64,000 bases of DNA, taken from assembly GCF_900100705.1 (NCBI RefSeq), contig NZ_FNCH01000010.1:146914-210913 (forward strand). The letters run 5' to 3'. The notes beneath the pieces were generated by a model that worked only from the letters and a program-made list of their open reading frames with translations, ran no database searches and was not told where the DNA came from. This document shows, piece by piece, positions 48,444 to 56,405 of this stretch (its first letter is position 1; each line of letters starts with the position of its first letter). The translations under genes were made by a program, and so were the position numbers. Source of the stretch: Pedobacter terrae (GTDB lineage: Bacteria; Bacteroidota; Bacteroidia; Sphingobacteriales; Sphingobacteriaceae).

Positions 48444-48864
48444 AATCAGGTATTCTATCGGACTTTCTAATGATTATTTAATTTTTTCATCTTTCCATTA
48501 TTCCATTTCCATCTGATTGATATCGATAGCAACTGGGATGCAGCTAAAATAAGTGTTATAATCGCCATGGTTAAGTGTGGATATCATAAATTGTAATTCA
48601 TTTCGGATTTGTTACGTTGAGTTTAGCTTGTCGCTATCAATGACAGATTTAAAGAATCGCCGTCATCCGATAGCTATCGGATCTCGCGCATGCGGGAATC
48701 TTAAGGCGGTTGCATTAAGATTCCCATCCGATAGCTATCGGATCAAGTTGGGGATGACGATCTCCCGGGGATGTATTCCTTAAAATTGATCCGTCATTCC
48801 TATTGATTTTTATACCGTAAATTATCCCTCAAGATGCCCATTCTATATTTTATGATATCCCATC
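48444..48864. other. Intergenic region between GH88 stop and HTCS start
   Basis: The 421 bases hold the HTCS promoter, which I could not pinpoint, and the palindromic repeat at 48659-48761. No gene is supported; the open frame crossing the repeat is not convincing. No GTACAAAA operator is seen, so the HTCS is probably not autoregulated through that site. Confidence 0.5.
48659..48761. repeat. Interspersed palindromic repeat (about 103 bp)
   Basis: Outer arms CGTCATCC and GGATGACG, and inner arms GGGAATCTTAA and TTAAGATTCCC, are inverted repeats. The 14-base palindrome CCGATAGCTATCGG occurs twice, once in each arm. The outer arms and core match the repeat at 40019-40120. It lies downstream of the GH88 operon and upstream of the HTCS. 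Confidence 0.65.
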
Positions 48865-50055
48865 CTACAATCTTCTCTTCAAACGACTAAGCGCCTCCAG
48901 ATAATAATAATCTGCATAGGTTAAGGGCACATTTACTTCAGATTTAAAGGGAAATGCTCCCGTGCTGTGCATCAGGATAAAATTTCCGTTTTCGCCCAAC
49001 TTTGCCGTATATTCATCAGAAGCGAGTGTCCGGATTTGCTTTTCTACCACTTCCATATATTTCTTTTTCGTATCGGCATTTACAAAATCGCTCAATTCGG
49101 TCAGTGCAGATGCCGTAATACAGGCCGCTGAGGCATCTCTTGGCGTACCGGCCCGCACCGGAGCATCGTAGTCCCAATAAGGAATGAAATTTTTTGGCAT
49201 TTTAGGATGATTGATCAGAAAGTTTGCGATATGCATGGCCTGATCCAGGTAGCGTTTTTCCCTGGTTTCCCGATAGAGATAAGTATAACCATAAAGGCCC
49301 CAGGCCTGTCCACGGCTCCATGCAGAACTATCGGCATAACCCTGATGTGTTTGCTTTTTATGTGGAAGACCAGTCTGTCGGTTATATGAAACCACATGGT
49401 AAGAGCTGAAATCGGACCTAAAATGGTGTTCCATGGTTTTATCTGCGTGTGAAAGTGCGATTTTCTTTAGCTGTGCATTCCCTGATTGCTTGCTGGCCCA
49501 CAACAACAATTCGAGATTCATGATATTATCGATAATGACTGGATATTGCCAAGCGGTTTTGTTATGGTCCCACGACCTGATGAGGCCAACCTTTGGATCA
49601 TAGCGGGTAGCCAGCGACTGCGCTCCTCTAAGCAAAACAGCCTTATAAGATGTATCGCCGGTTAATCGAAAACCATTGCCAAAACTGCAATACAGCATAA
49701 AACCTACATCGTGGTTATCGGTGGTAAATTTTTCGCGTTCTACCCTGGCCGTATACAATTTGGCGAATGCTAACAGTGCTGGATTTTTGCTATGCTCATA
49801 AACATACCATAGAGACCCAGGAAAAAATCCGCTGCACCACCAACGTGAATCAGAGATGGTGTTTTTGCCCGCTTCGAACGACCTTGGTAATACACCTACC
49901 TGATGCTCGTATTTTCTGGCCATTAACAGGCTTTGCTGTTCAGCAAAAGACAGGGCTTGATCGACAATGGTTTTCAAGTTTTGCGCATTTGCAAGGTTGC
50001 TCCATAATAACCCTGATAACAACAGCACTAAAAAATATCTCCTCATAAATTTCAT
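48865..50055 (-). CDS. GH88 unsaturated glucuronyl hydrolase
   Basis: A 396-residue alpha/alpha-barrel enzyme that removes 4,5-unsaturated glucuronic acid from lyase-generated oligosaccharides. The two essential Asp residues are visible: Asp116 in NHDVGFM and Asp176 in IIDNIMNLELLLWAS, with a spacing of 60 as in characterised GH88. Other family blocks are SGFFPGSLW, QGYADSSAWSRGQAWGLYGY and PRDASAACITASAL. Signal peptide LWSNLANAQ. Its ATG overlaps the GH2 stop by 4 bases (ATGA), so translation is coupled. It is the last gene of the operon 56025 to 48865. Confidence 0.93.
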   Translation of the reverse strand: MKFMRRYFLVLLLSGLLWSNLANAQNLKTIVDQALSFAEQQSLLMARKYEHQVGVLPRSFEAGKNTISDSRWWCSGFFPGSLWYVYEHSKNPALLAFAKLYTARVEREKFTTDNHDVGFMLYCSFGNGFRLTGDTSYKAVLLRGAQSLATRYDPKVGLIRSWDHNKTAWQYPVIIDNIMNLELLLWASKQSGNAQLKKIALSHADKTMEHHFRSDFSSYHVVSYNRQTGLPHKKQTHQGYADSSAWSRGQAWGLYGYTYLYRETREKRYLDQAMHIANFLINHPKMPKNFIPYWDYDAPVRAGTPRDASAACITASALTELSDFVNADTKKKYMEVVEKQIRTLASDEYTAKLGENGNFILMHSTGAFPFKSEVNVPLTYADYYYLEALSRLKRRL

Positions 50056-51842
50056 TTGATGTTTCTGTAATAATCTGCAATAACATACCAGGCTTTTTTA
50101 CGAAATCCCTGATCAGAAACCAGTCCTTTTCTGTTCCAGCCATCCTGATAAGTGGGGTGAAAGCGAAATGGCGACCGAAAATCGAATAATACCCAGGGTG
50201 ATATTCCATTGAGATTTGGAATATTTTTAAACATTTCCAGGTTATCCTTATAAAGTTGGGCCTGGTAGTCTTCGCTCCATGAACTTGCTATATCAGCGTC
50301 ACCGGTTTTCCCATACAATGCCTCAGCACCAAATTCTGAAATAATCAGAGGTTTGTTGCTGGCCACGTCCCAAATGGCCTTTTTTGGTGTAACTGGCCAG
50401 GGATGATACCAACCCATATATTTATTAACAGCCACCACATCAATTTCATTTATAAAAGGGTCGTCCATCACAAAGCGTTGTTTATCCGGATTAAACCGGA
50501 CCAGATCGAATGCAGCCGTAATTAAACGGGTGCTATCAATATCTTTCGTACATTTGATCAGGTATTTTAGAAATTCATTCCGGGCAGCAGATGGCTGGGT
50601 TTCATTGGCCATGCCCCAGAAAGATATGGCGCATCGGTTTTTATCCCGCATCACCATCTCGCTGATCATTTTTCCGGCTTTCTTTTTGGTTTCCTGATTT
50701 TCAAAATTAATCCCTTGCCATATTGGGGTTTCCTCCCACAACAAAAAACCCATTTTTTCGGCTGCACGTACCGTATATTCATTTTGCGGATAATGTGCCA
50801 AACGAATCATATTACAGCCTAAAGCTTTCGCTTCAGATAAAAGCATCATGGCATCTGCCTCAGAGAAAGCTCTACCTTTACGCTGTGGAATTTCCTCATG
50901 AAAACTAATGGATTTGAGAAAAACCGGCTTGTCATTCAGGTAAATCTGTGTTCCTTTTACCGCCAGGTTTCTAAAACCGATCCGCTCTTCTACCCTATCT
51001 TGGCTGGTAGATATCACCACCTGATAAAGTTTAGGCGCATCAGGCGACCAGCGCTGTATTTTTTTTACACCAGTGATTGATACGCTAGCAGTCCCGTCTT
51101 GATCGGTAACCAGCTTTTGTTTGATATTCAGTTCAGGAATCTCAACGGTTAGCGCTACATTTTTCTGGTTATCGACAACTTTAACCTTCGCATTAATTTG
51201 ATCAGCACGATGTTTGTCCAGCTGAACAAAATAATCCTGAATAAATATCTTTGGGGTTGATACCAGCATCACATCACGGGTGATGCCTCCATAATTCCAC
51301 CAATCGAATGATTTCGCGGGAATAGCATCAGCTGTCCGGGTATTGTTTACCTCCAGGGCTAAAAAGTTGTCTGATGGTTTCACCAGATCTGTTATTTCCA
51401 CCTGAAAAGGCGTGAAACCACCTTCATGTTCGGCAATTTCCTTTCCATTCAGATAAACCTTACAACGATAACTTACCGCAGCAAAGTAAATAAACAGGCG
51501 TTCGTGATCTGCTTTGGGCGCATCAAAATGCCTGGCGTACCAAACCGTACCTTCATAATATTTGAGTTCTGGCAGTTGACTGTTCCAGTCTGAAGGCACA
51601 TTTAATTCTAAGCCACCATCAAAGGCATATTCATAGAAATCTGTCTTTCCGGCTGGTTTTTTATTAAGGTAAATTTTGTTTTTCCGTCCCTGATCGTACT
51701 GGTCTATAATCGCTTCCCATTTCCCGTTAAGGGATTGTGTTGTTCTGCCGTATACATTAACCAGGGTCTCCTGGGCAGAAAGCTTAGAAAAAAAGCAACA
51801 CAATAGTAGGAGTAGATTAAAAATGGTTCTGGTTGGTTTCAT
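50052..51842 (-). CDS. GH2 family glycosidase (beta-glucuronidase-like)
   Basis: A 596-residue secreted GH2 enzyme with the usual sugar-binding, immunoglobulin-like and TIM-barrel domains. N-terminal SLNGKWEAIID and FDWWNYGGITRDVMLVSTP are standard GH2 segments. The acid/base Glu is in WGMANETQPS and the nucleophile Glu in LIISEFGAEAL. The compact size and the barrel motifs favour beta-glucuronidase over beta-galactosidase, in line with its GH88 and CE15 neighbours, but specificity is inferred. The ATG at 51842 (signal LLLLLCCFFSKLSAQ) is preferred to an in-frame TTG at 51866, which would lie close to the GH97 stop. Confidence 0.9.
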   Translation of the reverse strand: MKPTRTIFNLLLLLCCFFSKLSAQETLVNVYGRTTQSLNGKWEAIIDQYDQGRKNKIYLNKKPAGKTDFYEYAFDGGLELNVPSDWNSQLPELKYYEGTVWYARHFDAPKADHERLFIYFAAVSYRCKVYLNGKEIAEHEGGFTPFQVEITDLVKPSDNFLALEVNNTRTADAIPAKSFDWWNYGGITRDVMLVSTPKIFIQDYFVQLDKHRADQINAKVKVVDNQKNVALTVEIPELNIKQKLVTDQDGTASVSITGVKKIQRWSPDAPKLYQVVISTSQDRVEERIGFRNLAVKGTQIYLNDKPVFLKSISFHEEIPQRKGRAFSEADAMMLLSEAKALGCNMIRLAHYPQNEYTVRAAEKMGFLLWEETPIWQGINFENQETKKKAGKMISEMVMRDKNRCAISFWGMANETQPSAARNEFLKYLIKCTKDIDSTRLITAAFDLVRFNPDKQRFVMDDPFINEIDVVAVNKYMGWYHPWPVTPKKAIWDVASNKPLIISEFGAEALYGKTGDADIASSWSEDYQAQLYKDNLEMFKNIPNLNGISPWVLFDFRSPFRFHPTYQDGWNRKGLVSDQGFRKKAWYVIADYYRNIK

Positions 51843-51855
51843 AAAATTACGGTGT

Positions 51856-53847
51856 TTATTTTTCAAAAATCTTCATCGCGAAACCACCGCCCTGAGCCAT
51901 GCTAATGGATAATTTTCGATCGGTAGGGATCTCCATCCGCTGCTTTTTGTAGTCTGTAGCGATTTTATTGGCGTTAATCCCATCCTGATAAATTTCTGCG
52001 ACATAATCTCCGCTACCAAGAAAACTGAGGTCAAGATCAAGTTTGCGCGCTTCCCAATTGGTTAAAGCACCCAGGTACCAGTTATTGCCCTTTTGGCGGG
52101 CAGTAGTAATGTATTGCCCGATCTCCCCATTAAGTACGATGGTACGATCCCAAACCGTAGGGATAGCACTAATGAAATCGGTACATTCCTGCTCCTTCGC
52201 ATAATTGTCCGGGCTATCACAAAGCATATTTAAGGGCGATTCAAAAACCACATATTCTGCCAGTTGCCTGCAGCGTGTTCCCTGACTCATGGGTTCATCA
52301 TTTATTCCCCTATGGCTACTTTTAGTTGCATTACGCATGGCACCCTGCGTGTAATCTACCGGGCCAGCGATCATCCTGATAAAAGGCATAGTCACATCGT
52401 AGGTAACCATATCCATCTCTGGTCCGGTCCATTTCATCTGCTCCAGACCATTTACGGCTTCATAATTAATTACATTCGGAAAAGTCCGGTTCAGCCCGGT
52501 AGGTTTATAAGTACCGTGAAAATCGACCATCAACTTATATTTGGCGGCTGTTTCTGCGGCCCGGTAATGAAAATCAACCATTTCCTGATCATCGCGGTCC
52601 ATAAAATCGATCTTAAAACCTTTTATCCCCAACTGCGCATAATGTTTGCAAACCTGTTCCAGATCGCGGGCAAAGGCATAGTACCCTGCCCATAAAATAA
52701 GGTCTACATTTTTAGATTTGCCATAAGTAACCAGTTCTTTCAGATTAATTTCAGGTACAACCTCAAACAAGCTTGCCTTAAGATTTACGGCCCAGCCTTC
52801 ATCCAGAATCACATATTCAATTTTATTTTTGGCGGCAAAATCTATATAAGCCTTATAAGTTTCGGTATTAACACCCGAAACAAAGTCTACCTTACTCAAG
52901 CCCCAGTTATTCCACCACTCCCAGGCCACTTTTCCGGGTTTTATCCACGAAATATCCTTTAAACGGCTGGGTTCGGCCAACTTGTAAACCATATCATTAT
53001 CCGCCAGGGCTTTATCGCTGGTGCTTACAATGGCAATGCGCCAGGGAAATTTGGTTTGTGCCCTACTTTTAGCAAGGTAAGGCTGGCGTGAGGTGACGAT
53101 TTGTTGCAGTTGGTTATGTCCGCCCTGCCCGGTAGATTTTGGATAAGCAGCAAAGTTGGCTTCCAGAACATTTCCTCCGGCAGGATTAAAAAGAAACATA
53201 CCCGGATAACTTTGCAAATCAGCTTCGGCCAAACATACTTTCTTTCCCTCATCCAATTCTACAACCAAAGGAGAAAATGCAAGCTTACGCTTATCCATTG
53301 TGCTCAAATGGCTGTAGGTATAAGTATTTTCAAACGAATTGAAATATTGGCCCTCAATGGTTTTCTCTTTGGTTTTTACATAAGGAATGTAGGCTTTGTA
53401 ATCTTTTGGAAAATGAAAAGCGGCCAATTCCTCATTCACGAGAAAATCCTGCTTAGCCATAGATACAAACCGGTAAGCCATTCCTTCATTGTAAAGTCGG
53501 AAAATCAGTTTGTAATCTTCCTTAAATTCCAGCGTCAATTCTGCATATTCATCATTGATACGGTCTCTTTTATAAAAATAGGCAGGGATTTCCTGTTTAA
53601 CGGTAATGGTTTTGCTTTGTTTCAAGTGAGATTTGATACCGAAGGTTTTCCCATTTCCTAGTTTCATGGCTATGGCGCCAGAATTCAGTACGTGTTCACC
53701 ATCATGCGCCAACTGAAAACGGATACTATCCGCAATGCTTACATCCACCTGCAACCTCCCGTCGGGAGAATTAAGACTAACCCTCTTTTGGGCGATTGCG
53801 GGGATGCTAAGGAACGTTAAAAGGAAAAGGTTTAATATGTTTTTCAT
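51856..53847 (-). CDS. GH97 alpha-galactosidase-type glycosidase
   Basis: A 663-residue periplasmic GH97 enzyme with signal peptide (FLSIPAIAQ), N-terminal beta-supersandwich (about 25-280), TIM barrel and C-terminal beta domain. Asp414 in GFKIDFMDRDDQ sits where retaining members of the family (alpha-galactosidase type) carry their nucleophile; inverting SusB-like alpha-glucosidases lack it. Further family blocks are VILDEGWAVNL, VDFHGTYKPTGLNRTFPN and MDMVTYDVTMPFIRMIAGPV. Likely removes alpha-galactosyl side groups. It is separated from the upstream GH36-like gene by 3 bases and from GH2 by 13. Confidence 0.92.
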   Translation of the reverse strand: MKNILNLFLLTFLSIPAIAQKRVSLNSPDGRLQVDVSIADSIRFQLAHDGEHVLNSGAIAMKLGNGKTFGIKSHLKQSKTITVKQEIPAYFYKRDRINDEYAELTLEFKEDYKLIFRLYNEGMAYRFVSMAKQDFLVNEELAAFHFPKDYKAYIPYVKTKEKTIEGQYFNSFENTYTYSHLSTMDKRKLAFSPLVVELDEGKKVCLAEADLQSYPGMFLFNPAGGNVLEANFAAYPKSTGQGGHNQLQQIVTSRQPYLAKSRAQTKFPWRIAIVSTSDKALADNDMVYKLAEPSRLKDISWIKPGKVAWEWWNNWGLSKVDFVSGVNTETYKAYIDFAAKNKIEYVILDEGWAVNLKASLFEVVPEINLKELVTYGKSKNVDLILWAGYYAFARDLEQVCKHYAQLGIKGFKIDFMDRDDQEMVDFHYRAAETAAKYKLMVDFHGTYKPTGLNRTFPNVINYEAVNGLEQMKWTGPEMDMVTYDVTMPFIRMIAGPVDYTQGAMRNATKSSHRGINDEPMSQGTRCRQLAEYVVFESPLNMLCDSPDNYAKEQECTDFISAIPTVWDRTIVLNGEIGQYITTARQKGNNWYLGALTNWEARKLDLDLSFLGSGDYVAEIYQDGINANKIATDYKKQRMEIPTDRKLSISMAQGGGFAMKIFEK

Positions 53848-53850
53848 TGG

Positions 53851-56025
53851 TTATTTTAAAATGGTATAGCTGTACATCACAAAATCATTTATCGCAGGCA
53901 AGGCTACTTTCAAGGCTCCTTTTCTACCAGCGGTTTGAATCATCGCCTTCCCTCGTCCAAGTAGCGGTTTTAATTGTATTTTAACCTTTTCGGGTAACCA
54001 GGTCTCCAGTATGCCCGTTTCATCAGGCGTGTTTTCCCTGAACACGATAAAATAGCCCCTATCTTTTTGAATCGATTGAAAACCAGTCCATGATTTGCCT
54101 GAAGGTTCGTCACCAATCGGTAAAATGGTTCCCTGATGAAAATCGTGCTGCACCTTTTTATACTTCGCAATCGATTCTCCTAATTGCAACGCTTCTTTGG
54201 GCAGGCCCGTACCTTCAAACCAGGCGAGCGGCTGGGCGGCCATGGTAATGGCGAATAGATATTCGAAAGTATAGCTGGAAGGAGCGAAAGGATCCTGGCC
54301 ATACTTGTCGGCATTTCTCCATTTATTTAAAAATTCGATCTGCAACTTCTCTGGTGCTACATATTTAGAAAGTTGCCATAAATTGCGGAGTGTCCAGTAA
54401 GGATAGTAATTTTGCCAGTCGGTATAACGGTTCTCCAGAAAAATATTGCCGTATTCGGTAAAAAGATGATAACCGCCCCTCCGACCCGCAGTGGCATCGA
54501 GATTGAAAACAGCCTGGTTTTCTGTTTCGCTCAACACCATATTAAACATTTTGGTTAGATTAATTTCCGATTGTTTGTTGGGAATAGAGAGCCCATCAAT
54601 TTTAAATGTCCTGATTCCGTACATCCGGTACAGTCCGACCATCGCCGAAGCGTCTTTTTCCCAGTCTGCATAGTCTTGCTGAATACTGGGGTTAAACCAT
54701 AAGCAAATCTCTATACCCAGCGTTTTACCTCTTTTTACGACTGGACTAAGTCCATTCGGATATTTTGCCATATCAGGTTTCCAATAATTGGGGTTGTCCC
54801 AAATGTTTTTAAAAGATCCTTTGGCTAAGGCAGAATTTGGACTTTTCCCTTGCTGCCATCCGTCATCGATCTGAAAATGGGTGATACCCAGTTTGGCTGC
54901 AGCTTCCAGTTCTAACAGGCTAAATTTTTCATTAACTTTAGCATCCTGGCTCCTATCGCCCCAGGTATTCATCATCACCATTTCGTCTCGCTGTGGTTCA
55001 TTTCTACGGATGGTTTTCTGATAGCCACGTAACGCTTGTAACTGGTTAAACTCCTTTCCGCTATAAACGCCCAATACCACTGTATAAGCTTTGCGCCACT
55101 CATCTACTCGGATATCCCTGGCAATTAGCCCCAATCCGTTTACCGCAAAATGCCCAAACTCAGTCGTAAAATCCTGACCGCCATAGGCCAGCTGTACACT
55201 GGAAGCTGGCGCTTCTTTTAAGAAGAAAAAACCAGCCTCTTTTTCCTGGTTGTGTGCAAAAAGCAAGTTGCCCCGGTAACCTTTTTTTCTATAGGGAATA
55301 AACTTATTTTCCAGTACCAGGTTGTTGTTCCAGTCGGTTACGTCAAGAAATTCGACCGCTTTAACCTGCCAATGGAAACCGTCCAGCTTTAACTGATCTA
55401 AAACGGTGGCAGAACTATTGACCTTCATATCATCGGCAAATTCAATGTTTTTCTGATCGGCGGCATTGGCCGGTTGCCCGCCTGCTATACCCGATAGTTG
55501 TCCTTTCAAATAGGTTTCGCAGGCGATTGAAGCACTTAGCGCATTAATCCGGTAAATTCGTTTGATATCAAGACTACCAATAGAAAAAGAAATAATGGTT
55601 TCCTGTGAAGAGATGTGAATGGCATTGTCTTTTCTCACGGATACTTCGTAATGCCCATTTTGAGTTGCATTGCCAACTTGAATGTAAAAATCAGGACTCT
55701 TAAGCCTGTTCAGCCAAACTTTCCTGCCTTTTTTGTCGCTTAAGCTATACGTAATCACATTTCCCTTGTTCCAGATAAACTTACGCTCTATAAATTGATT
55801 GCCTATCGTCAGGGTATCTTGATCCAGGCGGCTGTAACATCCATCCTGTGCAGAGCACGACATACCGGCCGCCAAAAGTAAAAGCAGCAGTAAAAAGGTA
55901 TAAACTTTCCCTGTTAAATAGCTTTTCCTCTTTGCAAATATTGGTATCGTTATCACCTGCGGGGGAAGATGAACGAAACTTTGCGGAAGGCACCGCCTGT
56001 TGATCTCATAATTTGTAACTGTCAT
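53851..56025 (-). CDS. GH36-like (clan GH-D) alpha-galactosidase lipoprotein
   Basis: First gene of the operon that continues with GH97, GH2 and GH88. The central TIM barrel resembles melibiase-type enzymes: THFQIDDGWQQGKSPNS, EICLWFNPS, and TFKIDGLS with candidate nucleophile Asp477. The acid/base is unclear; Asp510 in NLDATAGRRGG is a candidate, although the spacing of 33 is short for GH36. A lipobox (AAGMSC) lies near residue 60 from the ATG at 56025, an unusually deep position. A GTG at 55956 would give a more normal signal peptide of about 37 residues and fit the predicted transcription start near 56030 better. Total length is 724 or 701 residues. Confidence 0.8.
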   Translation of the reverse strand: MTVTNYEINRRCLPQSFVHLPPQVITIPIFAKRKSYLTGKVYTFLLLLLLLAAGMSCSAQDGCYSRLDQDTLTIGNQFIERKFIWNKGNVITYSLSDKKGRKVWLNRLKSPDFYIQVGNATQNGHYEVSVRKDNAIHISSQETIISFSIGSLDIKRIYRINALSASIACETYLKGQLSGIAGGQPANAADQKNIEFADDMKVNSSATVLDQLKLDGFHWQVKAVEFLDVTDWNNNLVLENKFIPYRKKGYRGNLLFAHNQEKEAGFFFLKEAPASSVQLAYGGQDFTTEFGHFAVNGLGLIARDIRVDEWRKAYTVVLGVYSGKEFNQLQALRGYQKTIRRNEPQRDEMVMMNTWGDRSQDAKVNEKFSLLELEAAAKLGITHFQIDDGWQQGKSPNSALAKGSFKNIWDNPNYWKPDMAKYPNGLSPVVKRGKTLGIEICLWFNPSIQQDYADWEKDASAMVGLYRMYGIRTFKIDGLSIPNKQSEINLTKMFNMVLSETENQAVFNLDATAGRRGGYHLFTEYGNIFLENRYTDWQNYYPYWTLRNLWQLSKYVAPEKLQIEFLNKWRNADKYGQDPFAPSSYTFEYLFAITMAAQPLAWFEGTGLPKEALQLGESIAKYKKVQHDFHQGTILPIGDEPSGKSWTGFQSIQKDRGYFIVFRENTPDETGILETWLPEKVKIQLKPLLGRGKAMIQTAGRKGALKVALPAINDFVMYSYTILK

Positions 56026-56037
56026 ATTTGGAGATTC

Positions 56038-56101
56038 CAAAACTAGCTACTTACGCCTAAGGATGGGTTCAGTTTTGTACGGAAATGGTTCATTTTTGTA
56101 C
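56038..56101 (-). promoter_or_regulatory. HTCS-type operator and promoter of glycosidase operon
   Basis: On minus, GTACAAAA half-sites (GTAC at 56098 and 56077, 21 bp apart) end in CTGAACCC, and 19 bases later TAGTTTTG (56038-56045) matches the TAnnTTTG -7 element. This is the same architecture as at 39602-39667. The predicted transcription start is close to 56030, so an ATG at 56025 would be almost leaderless. Confidence 0.7.
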
Positions 56102-56289
56102 AATTAAGCATCATTTACCTCTTTTTAACGCAGGCGTTGACAGCAAGCATCTAGATTCGCGATGATGAGTGGGCGAATAATTATCGAAATCAGATCGCTA
56201 ATTCGCAGTGTTTTGATCCTTTGCTGTTCTCTAATGTAAGGTGCATAATAAGTTGGCTAAAGCGATTTAGGCCTAAATACCAAAATCTA

Positions 56290-56320
56290 TTTGGATTTAT
56301 TCTAAATAAATATACCTTTG
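56290..56320 (+). promoter_or_regulatory. Promoter with Fur-box-like palindrome for TonB receptor
   Basis: A -33 TTTG (56290-56293), 19 bases, and a perfect -7 TACCTTTG (56313-56320) form a consensus Bacteroidota promoter. The spacer carries a perfect 7-3-7 inverted repeat, ATTTATT-CTA-AATAAAT (56295-56311). An AT-rich palindrome overlapping the promoter of a siderophore receptor is what a Fur operator would look like; Fur binding is inferred. Confidence 0.6.
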
Positions 56321-56328
56321 CAAAAAAA

Positions 56329-56360
56329 ATGCCACAGCGGATCTGAACTCCGTGTGGCAT
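56329..56360 (+). promoter_or_regulatory. 5' leader hairpin of TonB receptor mRNA
   Basis: ATGCCAC pairs with GTGGCAT and, inside, CGGA pairs with TCCG around a TCTGAAC loop. It begins only a few bases after the predicted transcription start and is followed by a CCGG/CCGG mini-stem (56363-56377). The leader is about 75 nt. It could stabilise the mRNA or act in attenuation; no known riboswitch was recognised. Confidence 0.45.
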
Positions 56361-56405
56361 TACCGGATTTAAGCCCGGATCCCTTTAACGTCTAATTAAA
56401 AGTAA

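Noticed and set aside
48577..48783. 68-residue plus-strand open frame
   Set aside because: It is read through the palindromic repeat at 48659-48761 and has no protein-like conservation signals.
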